This document shows positions 25,277-34,676 of a stretch of 64,000 bases of DNA, piece by piece (position 1 is the stretch's first letter; every line of letters starts with the position of its first letter). Under the pieces are notes generated by a model. That model was given only the letters and a program-made list of their open reading frames with translations, was not told the origin of the DNA and ran no database searches. Source of the stretch: Planctomycetota bacterium (GTDB taxonomy: Bacteria > Planctomycetota > Phycisphaerae > Phycisphaerales > UBA1924); assembly GCA_014584315.1 (NCBI GenBank), contig JACTNA010000029.1, forward strand, positions 124,001 to 188,000, written 5' to 3'. A program made the position numbers and the translations under genes.

Positions 25277-28171
25277 TCATCGAGGAACGGGGAGGAGCGA
25301 ATAGGACTCGCCGGGGCGCGTGTCGAACGACACGCCGGTCCCGTCGCCGTCGCGCGCGACCTCGTTGCCCGCGCCGTCCCTGGCGACGACGCGCTCGGGC
25401 GCGCGCACGCGGCAGGTCTCGCCCGCGAGCGAACGGACGGTGGCTTCGCGCAGCCCGCCGTCGCGCCAGTCGATGTCGATCTCGAACCCGCCGCGGGCGC
25501 GCAGGCCGGTGACGCGCCCCTCGGGCCACGCGGCGGGCAGGGCGGGGAGCAGGTCGATCGCGCCGTCGTGGGACTGCAGGAGCATCTCCGCGATGCCGGC
25601 GCACGCGCCGAAGTTGCCGTCGATCTGGAAGGGTGGGTGGTCGTCGAAGAGGTTGGGCAGTGTGCTCCTGGCGAGCAGCAGCCGAAGGTGCTCGTGGGCG
25701 GCGTCGGCGTCGCGCAGGCGGGCCGCGAAACTGATCAGCCACGCCCGAGACCACCCCGTGTGCCCCCCCCCGTGCGCGAGGCGGTGGTCGAGTGTGCGGC
25801 GTGCGGCGTCGATGAGTTCGGGAGCGCTGTCGCGGGTGAACTGGCGTCCGGGGTGCAGGCCGAAGAGGTGCGACATGTGGCGGTGGCCCGGTTCGGCCTC
25901 CGGATGCTCGCGGTCCCACTCGAGGAGCCGCCCGTCCGCGCCGAGTCGCGGGCCGGCCAGGCGCGCGAGCGCGCCGCGAACCCGGGCGGTGAAGCGGTCT
26001 TCGACGCCGAGTTCGGCGGCGGCTTCGAGACAGTTGGTGAAGAGGTCCCAGGCGATCTGCTGCTCGAAGGCGGGGCCCATGGCGAGGGCAACACGCGAGC
26101 CGTCGGGGGCGATGTAGGTGTTCTCCGGCGAGGTGCTCGGCCCGCTGACGAGCAGGCCGGTGGCGGGGTCCTCGACGAGCCAGTCGAGCACGAACGCCGC
26201 GGCCTCGCGCATGACGGGCCAGGCGCGTCGGCGCAGGAAATCGCGGTCGCGCGTGAAACGCCAGTGCTCCATGAAGTGCTGCGTGGTCCATGCCCCGCAG
26301 AGGGGCGACATGCCCCACACGGGCAGTCCGACCGGGACGGTCCAGTGCCAGGCGTCGGTGACGTGGGCGGCGGCCCAGCCCTCGCAGCCGAAGGTCTCGC
26401 GGGCCGTGCGCCGTCCGCTCGGAACGATCCGCTCGACGAGGTCGAACATCGGCCCGTGGCACTCGGAGAGATTCGCGACTTCGGCGGGCCAGTAGTTCAT
26501 CTGAAGGTTGATGTTGATGTGGTAGTCGGCGTTCCAGGGCGCGGCGAGGTGCTCGTTCCACAGACCCTGGAGGTTGGCGGGCATCGTGCCCGGGCGCGAG
26601 CAGGCGATCAGCAGGTAGCGCGCGAACTGGAAGTGCAGCGCTTCGAGGGCGGGGTCGGTCGCGCCGTCGGCGATGCGTTCGAGGCGCTCGTCGGTCGGCG
26701 TGTCCGGCGCCGCGGGGCCGAGGTCGATCGAGACGCGCCGGAACAGGGCGCGGTGGTCGTCGATGTGGCGCGCCGCCAGCGTGTCGAAGGGACTGGCCGC
26801 GGCCGACGCGATCGCGCGGCCGGTCGCGTCCGAGAGGTCGCGCGTCAGCGGCGTGAGCGGGTCCGCCGCGTTGTAGTCGGTGGCGGCGGCGACGAGGAGC
26901 GTGGCGGCCTCCGCCCCGGCGACGCGGAGCACGCCCCCGCTGGCGGTCACCGCGCCCCCCTCGGCGATGGCGAGCAGCCTCGCCTCGTAGCGTGCGCCGT
27001 GGTGAGCGTCGCCGTGCGAGGCGCGGCCGCGCATCACGAGAGTGTCCGGGCCTTCTGTGAAGGTCTCGAACGCCGCGGGCCTGTCGAGCGTCGCGTCGAA
27101 AGTGATGGAGCCGGGCGTGTCGGCCTCGACACGGACGACGATCACGTCGTCGGGTGCGCTGGCGAAGACGCGGCGGGTGAAGGTCACGCCCCCGGCGACG
27201 AAGCGCGTGGTGGCGACGGCGGAGTCGAGGTCGAGCCAGCGCGCCAGCGGCGCGGGATCGCCGGGCATGTCGAAGCGGAGGCGGAGGTCGCCCAGCGTCT
27301 GGTGGCTGCGGGGCGAGATGTCGGGGCTCATCACGCGCTGCGCGACGACGCGCTCGGCCTCGGCGTGCCGGCCCTCGAAGAAAAGGCGGCGTGCGTCCGC
27401 GATCGCCTCGGGCGCGCCCTCGCGCGGCTCGGGGACGGGCGGGCCGGCCCAGAGCGTGTCCTCGTTGAGTTGGATGCGCTCCTCCGCACCGCCGCCGAAG
27501 ACCATCGCGCCGAGGCGCCCGTTGCCGACGGGAAGGGCTTCGGTCCACGACCGAGCGCTCTCGGGGTACCAGAGCGAGAGCGGCGTGAGTTGTGCGAGGG
27601 CACGAGCGGCGGCGGTGTCGCCGGCGCGTTCGGCCCGTTCGACGAGCGAGGCTGCCTCATCGGGGCCGGGCCAGTCCGCCCACGCCGGGTCGTCGCCCGT
27701 GCGGATCTCCCATCGTCGCGGCAGTCGGAGCGTGTCGTCCCCGCAGATGAGGGCCAGCGGGCCGCGGTGGATGCCGCCCGCGCCGCCGCCGTCGTAGACG
27801 CGGACGGCGATCAGGTTGTGCTCGCCGAAGCGGAGGGCGGACTCGGGGACGGGGTAGTCGCGTTGCGCGGTCCAGGCCGTGGCGTAGGCGGGGGGCATCG
27901 AGCCGGTCGCGCCGATGCGCACGCCGTTGATGAAGGTCTCGTCGCAGTCGTCGATCCGGCCGAGGCGGAGGCGGATCGGGCGTCCGCGCCAGGACTCGGG
28001 GATGCGGGCGACGGTGCGGTACCAGACGAACCCGTCGTGGCGCTCGAACTCGCCCGCCAGCGACTCCCACGTGGAGGGGACGCGCGCGGCGCGCCAGTCG
28101 TGCTGCGCAAGGGCGGGGAGGGCGGCGGCGGAGACGATCAGGGCCAAGAGGGGGGCGAGCGGTGCGCGCAT
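25277..28171 (-). CDS. Exported glycoside hydrolase family 95 (alpha-L-fucosidase/galactosidase)
   Basis: 964 residues with signal peptide ([20 protein letters not shown], cleavage at LAQ). Residues ~25-165 form a jelly-roll resembling the N-terminal domain of GH2 enzymes ([40 protein letters not shown]). The GH95 body follows: [40 protein letters not shown], an (alpha/alpha)6 barrel with [19 protein letters not shown] near residue 555-570, which holds the Asn pair used in GH95 catalysis, and [18 protein letters not shown]95 enzymes are inverting and remove terminal alpha-1,2-linked fucose or galactose. The extra N-terminal domain is unusual for a plain GH95. No sulfatase or other polysaccharide-utilisation gene is adjacent. 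Convergent with the TSUP gene. Confidence 0.92.
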   Translation of the reverse strand: MRAPLAPLLALIVSAAALPALAQHDWRAARVPSTWESLAGEFERHDGFVWYRTVARIPESWRGRPIRLRLGRIDDCDETFINGVRIGATGSMPPAYATAWTAQRDYPVPESALRFGEHNLIAVRVYDGGGAGGIHRGPLALICGDDTLRLPRRWEIRTGDDPAWADWPGPDEAASLVERAERAGDTAAARALAQLTPLSLWYPESARSWTEALPVGNGRLGAMVFGGGAEERIQLNEDTLWAGPPVPEPREGAPEAIADARRLFFEGRHAEAERVVAQRVMSPDISPRSHQTLGDLRLRFDMPGDPAPLARWLDLDSAVATTRFVAGGVTFTRRVFASAPDDVIVVRVEADTPGSITFDATLDRPAAFETFTEGPDTLVMRGRASHGDAHHGARYEARLLAIAEGGAVTASGGVLRVAGAEAATLLVAAATDYNAADPLTPLTRDLSDATGRAIASAAASPFDTLAARHIDDHRALFRRVSIDLGPAAPDTPTDERLERIADGATDPALEALHFQFARYLLIACSRPGTMPANLQGLWNEHLAAPWNADYHININLQMNYWPAEVANLSECHGPMFDLVERIVPSGRRTARETFGCEGWAAAHVTDAWHWTVPVGLPVWGMSPLCGAWTTQHFMEHWRFTRDRDFLRRRAWPVMREAAAFVLDWLVEDPATGLLVSGPSTSPENTYIAPDGSRVALAMGPAFEQQIAWDLFTNCLEAAAELGVEDRFTARVRGALARLAGPRLGADGRLLEWDREHPEAEPGHRHMSHLFGLHPGRQFTRDSAPELIDAARRTLDHRLAHGGGHTGWSRAWLISFAARLRDADAAHEHLRLLLARSTLPNLFDDHPPFQIDGNFGACAGIAEMLLQSHDGAIDLLPALPAAWPEGRVTGLRARGGFEIDIDWRDGGLREATVRSLAGETCRVRAPERVVARDGAGNEVARDGDGTGVSFDTRPGESYSLLPVPR

Positions 28172-28276
28172 GCCCGGATGCTACCGTGCCGGCGCCACGG
28201 CCCGGGTTGCGTGGACCGGCGGGCGGGGCGATGATGGCGGGCCGCGCCGGCGGCCGCCGGGCGGGGAGGGTCGCGC

Positions 28277-29128
28277 ATGCGAGTCGCGCGCTACTGGGCG
28301 TACGGGGAGATCACGGCGACCGCGCCCGACGGCGTGGAGGAGCACCGCGCGCTCTGGCGCGGTTCGGACGTGAGCGAGGACGAAGCGAGGGCCGCGGTGG
28401 CGCGCGCGCTCGCCGTCGCGGCGGAGAGGATCCGCACCGGGCGCGAGAAACACGAGGCGGGCTGGTACGACTACGCCGAGTCCACCCGGCCCGAGCCGCT
28501 CATCGAGGACCTCCTCGACGACGAGGGCGAACGGATCGCCGCGGTCACGCTCAACCGCTACGGCGCGAGCATCATCAACACCGCGCGCGTGCCGTTCATC
28601 GACGTGGACCTGCCGGAGCGCGGCGGCGGCGGCGGTGGGCTGGCGAGGCTCTTCGGGCGCAGGAAGCCCGCGGGCGATCCGCACAGCGAGGCCATCGAAC
28701 GGCTGGATGCCTGGGTGCGCGAGCGGTCGGCACGGTCGGCGCGCGTGTACCGCACGGCCGCGGGGCTGCGGTACCTGCTCCCCGCGACCGAGATGGACCC
28801 GTCGGGCGAGGAGGCGCGGGCGTTGATGGAGCGGCTGGGCGCGGACGAGCGCTACGCGAACCTCTGCCGCGTGCAGGGATGCTACCGGGCGAGGCTGTCG
28901 CCCAAGCCGTGGCGGATCGGCGTGCCCTCGCCGCTGAACATGCGCTACGGGTGCGAGCCGAAGGAGACGGCGGCCTGGAACGAGACCTACGAGCGTGCGT
29001 GCGCCGGGTACGCGGTGTGCGAACTGGCGGCGGATCTCGGCGGCGCGCCGCCGACGCCGGCGGGCGAGCGCGTCATCGAGATGCACGACGCGGCGACGAA
29101 GGTGGGGTCGGGGCTGGCGCTGGCGTGA
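28277..29128 (+). CDS. Conserved protein of unknown function
   Basis: 283 residues, soluble. The N-terminus (MRVARYWAYGEITATAPDGV; LWRGSDVSEDEARAAVARAL) has the layout of a small alpha/beta domain. The C-terminal half carries a pattern I associate with a widespread uncharacterised family: ARVYRTAAGLRYLLPATEMD, ALMERLGADERYANLCRVQG, CYRARLSPKPWRIG, then an ending VCELAADLGG...VIEMHDAATKVGSGLALA. The YRTxxGxR and CYRAR-SPKPWR elements recall nucleotidyltransferase or primase-like cores, but that is a guess. GGGGAGGG precedes the ATG. The 3' end overlaps the convergent DUF433 gene by 56 bp. Confidence 0.72.
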   Translation: MRVARYWAYGEITATAPDGVEEHRALWRGSDVSEDEARAAVARALAVAAERIRTGREKHEAGWYDYAESTRPEPLIEDLLDDEGERIAAVTLNRYGASIINTARVPFIDVDLPERGGGGGGLARLFGRRKPAGDPHSEAIERLDAWVRERSARSARVYRTAAGLRYLLPATEMDPSGEEARALMERLGADERYANLCRVQGCYRARLSPKPWRIGVPSPLNMRYGCEPKETAAWNETYERACAGYAVCELAADLGGAPPTPAGERVIEMHDAATKVGSGLALA

Positions 29129-29333
29129 TAAGCCGTTCGTGATCGGCGGCGAAGGCGCTGCAGGCGAAGATGTCCTCGCGGGTCAGTTCGGGGAAGTCGG
29201 CGAGAATCTGCTCGGTCGTCATCCCGGAGGCGAGGTACTCAAGGATGTCGTAGACCGTGATCCGCAGCCCGCGGATACAGGGCTTGCCGCCGCGCTTGCC
29301 CGGCTCGATCGTGATGATACTGCTGTAGTCCAT
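29073..29333 (-). CDS. DUF433 domain protein (orphan antitoxin-like)
   Basis: 86 residues. The DUF433 winged-helix core is clear: SIITIEPGKRGGKPCIRGLR, then ITVYDILEYLASGMTTEQIL and FPELTREDIFACSAFAADHE. DUF433 proteins are usually antitoxins of a DUF5615 PIN-like toxin encoded just downstream; here no such toxin follows, because the gene instead runs 56 bp antisense into the convergent conserved gene, adding a Pro/Ser/Arg-rich tail (LITPAPAPTPPSSPRRASR) that is not part of the domain. It lies 49 bp downstream of sucD on the same strand. Confidence 0.8.
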   Translation of the reverse strand: MDYSSIITIEPGKRGGKPCIRGLRITVYDILEYLASGMTTEQILADFPELTREDIFACSAFAADHERLITPAPAPTPPSSPRRASR

Positions 29334-29382
29334 GCTGGGAAGAGCGTACCACTTCCGGCAGGCCCCGATCAAGGGGATGCGG

Positions 29383-30372
29383 TCATCCCAGTTTCATCGC
29401 CGCGGCCATCGCCCGGCCCATGTCCGCCGGGCTTTCGGCGATGGTCGCGCCCGCGGCCCGCAGGGCGGCGATCTTGCTGTCGGCCGTGCCCTCGCCTCCC
29501 GAGATGATCGCGCCGGCGTGGCCCATGCGCTTGCCGGGCGGGGCCGTGCGTCCGGCGATGAAGGCCGCGACCGGCTTGCGGACGTGGGACTTGATGAACG
29601 CGGCGGCGTCCTCCTCGTCGGTGCCGCCGATCTCGCCGATCATGAGGATGCCGTGCGTGTCGGGGTCGGCCTCGAAGAGCCGCAGGCACTCGACGTGGTT
29701 CAGGCCGCGCACCGGGTCGCCCCCGATGCCGATGCAGGTGCTCTGGCCGATGCCCAGTCGGGAGCACTGCCAGACGGCCTCGTAGGTGAGCGTGCCGGAG
29801 CGTGAGACGATGCCGACCGCCTTGCCCGTCTTCGCCTCGGAGACGTGGGTGTGGATGTAGCCGGGCATGATGCCGATCTTGCAGCCCGCGTTCGTGTAGG
29901 GGTCGTTCGCGCCCGTGCCGGCGCCCGTCTTCGGGCCGGGCGTGATGATGCCGGGGCAGTTGGGGCCGATGAGCGTGATGAGTTGCTGCGCGGGGTGGAC
30001 GTCCGCGCCGCGCGCGCCGAGGTTCATCTCGTCGAGGACGGCCCGCACGCGGATCATGTCCTGCACCGGCACGCCCTCGGTGATGCAGCAGATCACGCGC
30101 ACGCCGGCGGCGGCGGCCTCGAGCACGGCGTCCGCGGCGAAGGCGGGCGGAACAAAGATCATCGTCGCGTCCGCGCCGGTCTCGCGGACGGCCTTGTCCA
30201 CGGTGTCGAAGATCGGCAGGGCGTTGTCGTCCTTCGTGCCGCCCTTGCCCGGCGTGACGCCGCCGACCATCTTCGTGCCGTAGTGGAGGCAGCCGCGGGT
30301 GTGGACGGCCCCGAAGGCGCCCGTGATGCCCTGGCAGATGACGCGGGTGTCGGCGTTGACGAGTGTGGCCAT
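29383..30372 (-). CDS. sucD: Succinyl-CoA ligase (ADP-forming) subunit alpha
   Basis: The alpha subunit binds CoA and carries the phosphohistidine in the TCA-cycle step succinyl-CoA + ADP to succinate + ATP. 329 residues: CoA-binding Rossmann part ([36 protein letters not shown]), [46 protein letters not shown] and the active histidine region [20 protein letters not shown]. Length is somewhat longer than the E. coli protein, due mainly to an insertion near [20 protein letters not shown]. No sucC is adjacent. On the same strand it is preceded by vapBC (48 bp gap) and followed by the DUF433 gene, an unusual placement for a core metabolic gene. Confidence 0.93.
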   Translation of the reverse strand: MATLVNADTRVICQGITGAFGAVHTRGCLHYGTKMVGGVTPGKGGTKDDNALPIFDTVDKAVRETGADATMIFVPPAFAADAVLEAAAAGVRVICCITEGVPVQDMIRVRAVLDEMNLGARGADVHPAQQLITLIGPNCPGIITPGPKTGAGTGANDPYTNAGCKIGIMPGYIHTHVSEAKTGKAVGIVSRSGTLTYEAVWQCSRLGIGQSTCIGIGGDPVRGLNHVECLRLFEADPDTHGILMIGEIGGTDEEDAAAFIKSHVRKPVAAFIAGRTAPPGKRMGHAGAIISGGEGTADSKIAALRAAGATIAESPADMGRAMAAAMKLG

Positions 30373-30420
30373 GGGAGGGGGAGGATAGGGGCGAGATCGG
30401 GCCGCGTCCGATCGGACCGG

Positions 30421-30783
30421 CTACGGCGACCAGGCAACGCCGAGTCCTTCGGCCGCTTTGCGCAGCGCGCGGTCGCGAGTCCAGATCGTAACGCCCGCGA
30501 TGAGCGCCGCTCCCAGAAGGTGGACATCGATGATCGACAAGCCCCGCCCGTGCAGGTTCCGACGGTCGATCAGCGACAACGCTTCGCCGTCGGTGATCGT
30601 CGCGGCCCGGTCGAGCCGGGCGAGATTGGAGAGGAACGCTCGCCGGTCGCGGATCGTGCCGCACGCCAGTTCACCCTCCACGAGGGGGTGAACGAGGACG
30701 AGGCCTGTTTCGAGCAGGCGCACAAGGCCGGGGTCCGCACGGTGAAGATGATCGATCCAGACGCCGGTATCGACGATGACCAT
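30421..30783 (-). CDS. vapC: VapC-type PIN-domain ribonuclease toxin
   Basis: 120 residues with the PIN active-site acids in order: Asp5 (MVIVDTGVWIDHL), Glu36/Glu38 (VEGELACG), Asp86 (GLSIIDVHLL) and Asp104 (WTRDRAL). VapC toxins cleave specific tRNAs or rRNA. Its ATG at 30783 overlaps the vapB stop (TGATG), so translation is coupled; a GTG at 30786 is an alternative. Complete and apparently intact. Confidence 0.93.
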   Translation of the reverse strand: MVIVDTGVWIDHLHRADPGLVRLLETGLVLVHPLVEGELACGTIRDRRAFLSNLARLDRAATITDGEALSLIDRRNLHGRGLSIIDVHLLGAALIAGVTIWTRDRALRKAAEGLGVAWSP

Positions 30784-30983
30784 CACGCCGCGGGCCTGCG
30801 ACGGGGGGGGGCCTTGGCCTTGCGATCCGACCCTCCCATGGCGGCGAGCCGCCGTGCCGCCCCCAGGGCGATGAGGGACTCAAGCCCGGCCCGGACGAGG
30901 GCGGTCTTCTCCTTGATGCCGGTGCACCGGGCCGCCTCTTCGAGGAGCTTCGGGTCGATGTTCAGCGTGGTCCTCACGTGCAT
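30783..30983 (-). CDS. vapB: VapB-type antitoxin
   Basis: 66 residues. The N-terminal ribbon-helix-helix (MHVRTTLNIDPKLLEEAARC, then TGIKEKTALVRAGLESLIAL) is the VapB DNA-binding fold, and AARRLAAMGGSD is the typical toxin-wrapping segment, followed by a short basic Pro/Arg tail. ATG at 30983 was chosen because it starts the conserved fold directly; an earlier in-frame start would add ten residues translated from the operator-like region. Expected to repress its own operon with VapC. Confidence 0.9.
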   Translation of the reverse strand: MHVRTTLNIDPKLLEEAARCTGIKEKTALVRAGLESLIALGAARRLAAMGGSDRKAKAPPRRRPAA

Positions 30984-31008
30984 ATCATTATGCACATTTG
31001 ATGCATAT
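30979..31008. promoter_or_regulatory. Probable vapBC operator
   Basis: The 30 bp around the vapB start are strikingly AT-rich for this window and contain TGCATAT twice (30979-30985 and 31002-31008) with a TATGCA between them. VapB-type ribbon-helix-helix proteins bind such short inverted or direct repeats at their own promoter. The assignment rests on composition, repetition and position. Confidence 0.5.
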
Positions 31009-31102
31009 GTCAACCGTGCCCGGGCGAGGCCGTCCTGTGCCGTGGAGGGTGAGTACGTCTTCCCCCGTGATACGCTTGTGAGGGACGGTCCGGGAGGGCA
31101 CG

Positions 31103-34100
31103 GTGGCGACGCAGGCCGGGTCGGATGGCGACGCTCGACGCGAGACCGGCGCGGGGCCGGCGGGCGGCGGCCGCGCCGACTCGGACGCGCCGACCGCGCC
31201 CGCGGGGCGGGCGGAGGGGCCTGATCGCCCGCGCTTGGCGACGGGCGCGCGTGTGCATCGGTACGTGGTCGAGGCGTGGCTGGGCGCGGGGACGTTCGGC
31301 GAGGTCTACCGCGCGCGCGACACCGCGCTGCAACGGGACGTCGCGCTCAAGACGCTGCTCGGCCCGTGGACCCGCGACGCGGCGGCCGTCGCGCGCTTCC
31401 GACGCGAGGCCGAGGCGTTGGCGCGGATCAGCCACCCGAACGTCGCGGCGGTGTACGACGTGATCGAGCACGACGAGCGCGTCTTCATCGTGATGGAGTT
31501 CGTCGCGGGGCCGACGCTGGCCGAGCGCATCAAGGCCGGGCCGATCGACCCGCGCGAGTCGCTCATCGTCGCGCTCCAGGTGGCACGGGGACTCGGCGCG
31601 GCGCACGAGCGCGGCGTGATCCACCGCGACCTGAAGCCGGCGAACGTGATGCTCGGGGAGGGCGGGGCGAAGGTGCTCGACTTCGGGCTTGCCAAGCGGT
31701 TCCACGAGGGAACGGGGGACTCGGCGCGCCGCGCCGTCCTCGGCACCCCGGGGTACATGAGTCCGGAACAGGCGGCGGGCGAGGAGATCGACCATCGCGC
31801 CGACGTCTGGGCGTTCGGGTGCGTGCTCTTCGAGTGCCTGACGGGGCGGCGTGCGTTTCTCCCCGGGCGTGCGTCGCCCGAATGGAGCGTGCTGCCGGAC
31901 GCGACGCCCGAGAGCGTCCGCGAACTGCTCGCGCGGTGCCTCGAGCCGGACGCCGGCGCTCGACCGGCGTCGATGCGGGAGATCGCCGGGGTGCTCGGGG
32001 CGGCGACGCGTCAGGAAGAGGGCGCGGCCCCGGCGCGGTCGCCGCTGCCGCTGGAGGCCGACTCGTTCATCGGGCGCGGGCGCGAGGCGGAGGACGTGCG
32101 CGGATTGCTGGGTCAGTCGCGCCTCGTCACGGTGCTCGGTCCCGGCGGGTGCGGCAAGACGAGGCTCGCCCTGCGCCTGGCGCGTGAAGCGCACGAGCAG
32201 GGCGAGCCGCTCGGCGCGGCGTGGCTCGCGTCGCTCTCTGATCCGGCGCACGTGCCGCAGGCCGTCGCGGCGTCGCTCGGCGCGCGCGCGCCGAGCCGGG
32301 GCGTGGAGGCGATCGCGGAGACGGTCGGCGATCGTCCGACGCTGCTCGTGCTGGACAACTGCGAGCACCTGTCCGGGGCGGTGTCGGCGTTCGTGCGCGA
32401 CGCGCTGGCGCGCGTGCCCGGTCTTCGGGTGCTCGCGACCAGCCGAGAGCCGCTGCACGTGCCGGGCGAGCGTGTGTACCTGCTCGGCGGGCTGAGCGTC
32501 CCGCCGCCCGGCGAGTGGGGGGTCGACGCCAGCGCGCTCGAGCGGTTCGCGTCGGTGCGGCTGTTCGTCGAGCGGGCGCGCGCCTCGGACCCGACGTTCC
32601 GGCTCACGCCCGAGGCGGTCGGGCACGTGGCGCGGATCTGTGCGGGCGTGGGCGGGCTGCCGCTGGCGATCGAACTGGCGGCGGCGCGCGTGCGTGCCCT
32701 CCCCCTGGGCGAGATCGCCGACCGGCTGGGCGATTCGATGCGCCTCCTGCGCCGCGGGGCCGGGACGAGCGGTCGCCACGACACGCTCGACGAGGCGATG
32801 GGATGGTCGTTCCGCACGCTCACGCCGGAGGAGCAGGAGACGTTCCTCGCCCTGAGCGTCTTCAGCGGGGGCTGCTCGCTGGACGCGGCGATCGAGGTGT
32901 GCGGCCCGGGGCGGGACGAGTTCACGGTCATCGACCTGCTGGCCCGCCTGGTGGACAAGTCCCTGCTCGTCTTCGACCGCGAGGGCGAGCGGTACCGGAT
33001 GCTCGAGCCGGTCCTGGCCTTCGCCAGGGCGCGGGCGGACGGGGAGACGGACGTCGGCGCGCTGCGTCGGCGCCACGCGGCGCACTTCGTCGCGCTCGGC
33101 GAGCGTCTGTTCCGCGATCACGGGGGGCCGAACGAGGCGGCCGCGCTCGACCGCTTCCAGCGTGACCACGACAACTTCCTCGGCGCGCTCGAGCACCTCG
33201 CGGGCGAGAGCGCGGACGCGGAGTCCGGCCTGCGGCTGGCGAATGTGCTCGTGCTCTTCTGGCAGGCGCGCGGGTACATCAGGACAGGGCTGTCGTGGCT
33301 CGAGCGGCTCATCGCGGCGCGGGCGGGCGCGGCCGACGCGCTCCAGGCCCGGGGGTACAACGCCGCGGCCATCCTCGCGTGGAGCGACGGCGATCGTGCC
33401 AAGGCGCGCGAGTTCGTCGATGCGGGCATCGCCATCGCCGGCGCCCTGGGCGACGATGCGCGCCTGGCACGCTGTTGCAGCCTGCTCGGCATCCTGCACA
33501 AGGACGCGGGCGACCTGCGCGCCGCACGCGAGGCCCACGCGCGGGCGCAGGCCCTCTACGCGGCGAGCGGCGACGCGGTGCGCGCCGCGCAGGAGAGCCT
33601 GAACCTGGCCGTCGTGACCATCCACGAGGGCGACCTCGACGAGGCGGAGTCGCTGCTCGGTGTCTGCCTGCCCGCGTTCCGGAAGAAGGGGGATCGCTTC
33701 CGCGAGGCGGCCGCGCTGCGCAACCTCGCCGACATCGCCATGACACGCAGCGACTTCGACCGGGCGCGGGACGCGCTGGCGCAGGCATGGCGCCTCCGCC
33801 GCGACATGAGCCACCTCCCCAGTTGCGCAAGTCTTGCGCTCCTGCTCGGTGTATGCGCCCTTCGGCTCGGCCGCGACGGCGAGGCGGCGGCCCTCCTCGT
33901 CGCGTGCGAAAAGATCCGCCTTGCCGCGGGCGTGTCGCGGACGGAAGAAGAAGAGCGGGTCTGGGAGGAGGCGCGCGCAGCATCGGGCGTCGGGAGCCGG
34001 GTGGTGTTGGCGCCAGGGGATGGACCTGATACGCTGCTGGCGGTGGTGGATCGGTGGCTCGGGGCCGCGGACGACGGCCGGGCGGTGCGGGACGATCGTG

Positions 34101-34105
34101 CCTGA
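31103..34105 (+). CDS. Ser/Thr protein kinase fused to a STAND ATPase and TPR region
   Basis: 1000 residues starting at GTG 31103 with GGGAGG six bases upstream. Residues ~53-300 are a kinase with glycine loop LGAGTFGEVYRA, Lys83 (VALK), HRDLKPANV (Asp176), DFG at 193-195 and GTPGYMSPEQ. A short linker leads to DSFIGRGREAEDVRGLLGQS and a STAND/AfsR-type NTPase: Walker A GPGGCGKT at 347-354, Walker B TLLVLDNCEH, sensor LATSREPLHVPGERVY, GLPLAIELAAARVRALP and the LARLVDKSLLVFD winged-helix segment. The C-terminal ~300 residues are TPR-like helical repeats. There is no transmembrane helix, unlike the other two kinases here. The combination resembles AfsK/AfsR- or PknK-like regulators and STAND sensors. 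A lipoprotein gene follows 12 bp later. Confidence 0.9.
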   Translation: MATQAGSDGDARRETGAGPAGGGRADSDAPTAPAGRAEGPDRPRLATGARVHRYVVEAWLGAGTFGEVYRARDTALQRDVALKTLLGPWTRDAAAVARFRREAEALARISHPNVAAVYDVIEHDERVFIVMEFVAGPTLAERIKAGPIDPRESLIVALQVARGLGAAHERGVIHRDLKPANVMLGEGGAKVLDFGLAKRFHEGTGDSARRAVLGTPGYMSPEQAAGEEIDHRADVWAFGCVLFECLTGRRAFLPGRASPEWSVLPDATPESVRELLARCLEPDAGARPASMREIAGVLGAATRQEEGAAPARSPLPLEADSFIGRGREAEDVRGLLGQSRLVTVLGPGGCGKTRLALRLAREAHEQGEPLGAAWLASLSDPAHVPQAVAASLGARAPSRGVEAIAETVGDRPTLLVLDNCEHLSGAVSAFVRDALARVPGLRVLATSREPLHVPGERVYLLGGLSVPPPGEWGVDASALERFASVRLFVERARASDPTFRLTPEAVGHVARICAGVGGLPLAIELAAARVRALPLGEIADRLGDSMRLLRRGAGTSGRHDTLDEAMGWSFRTLTPEEQETFLALSVFSGGCSLDAAIEVCGPGRDEFTVIDLLARLVDKSLLVFDREGERYRMLEPVLAFARARADGETDVGALRRRHAAHFVALGERLFRDHGGPNEAAALDRFQRDHDNFLGALEHLAGESADAESGLRLANVLVLFWQARGYIRTGLSWLERLIAARAGAADALQARGYNAAAILAWSDGDRAKAREFVDAGIAIAGALGDDARLARCCSLLGILHKDAGDLRAAREAHARAQALYAASGDAVRAAQESLNLAVVTIHEGDLDEAESLLGVCLPAFRKKGDRFREAAALRNLADIAMTRSDFDRARDALAQAWRLRRDMSHLPSCASLALLLGVCALRLGRDGEAAALLVACEKIRLAAGVSRTEEEERVWEEARAASGVGSRVVLAPGDGPDTLLAVVDRWLGAADDGRAVRDDRA

Positions 34106-34117
34106 AGGGGGCGGACG

Positions 34118-34618
34118 ATGGAACGGGGACTGACTCGTCGTGCGGGGTTCGCGGGCGCGGCGGCGTTGCTGCTGGGCGCGCTGACGCTGGGCGGGTGCAG
34201 GAGCGGCCCGTCGGAGAACGACTTCCAGTGGGCGGCGATCACCAGCAACACGCTGCGGATCATGGCGCTGGAGGCTGGCGCAGGCCAGGGTCGCGACCAT
34301 GTGATGGACGTCCAGACGACCGAGTCGGTGCCCACCTACGCCTCGACGAGCCAGTTGAACGTCCCGGCGGGGGGCGAGGCGGAACTGACGATCACGCTCG
34401 ACAAGCCGACGAACGGGTCGCAGACGTTCCTCTTCTACTGCTCGTCGCTCGGCGTGGTGTGCTCGCCGCTGAGCGTGACGGTCGACACCGGCGCCTCCGA
34501 GTCGTTCTCGGTTCGCGTCCGCGCGTGCACGAACGCGCAGGCGGGCAGCTACACCTGGATGACCTGCAAGAACGCGAACGGGCAAGGGTCGGTGACGCTG
34601 AAGGTGGTCATTCAGTAG
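34118..34618 (+). CDS. Lipoprotein of unknown function
   Basis: 166 residues. Signal peptide with lipobox LTLGGC (Cys27) follows MERGLTRRAGFAGAAALLLG. The mature part is beta-rich and contains four cysteines (FYCSSLGVVC, VRACTNAQAGSYTWMTC), suggesting an Ig-like or beta-sandwich domain with disulfides, similar in style to CARDB/invasin-like modules (TSQLNVPAGGEAELTITLDK; LSVTVDTGASESFSVRVRAC). The 12-bp spacing to the kinase-STAND gene implies one operon. Function unknown; it could be a surface partner or output of that kinase. Confidence 0.72.
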   Translation: MERGLTRRAGFAGAAALLLGALTLGGCRSGPSENDFQWAAITSNTLRIMALEAGAGQGRDHVMDVQTTESVPTYASTSQLNVPAGGEAELTITLDKPTNGSQTFLFYCSSLGVVCSPLSVTVDTGASESFSVRVRACTNAQAGSYTWMTCKNANGQGSVTLKVVIQ

Positions 34619-34676
34619 GGGCGCGGGTCGGGGGTCCGGGGCGTTCGTCGGCTCGCCCCCCCTACAATCGCCCCTC

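Noticed and set aside
25568-28234. Plus-strand open frame opposite the GH95 gene
   Set aside because: No motifs; GH95 catalytic-site sequences are on the minus strand.
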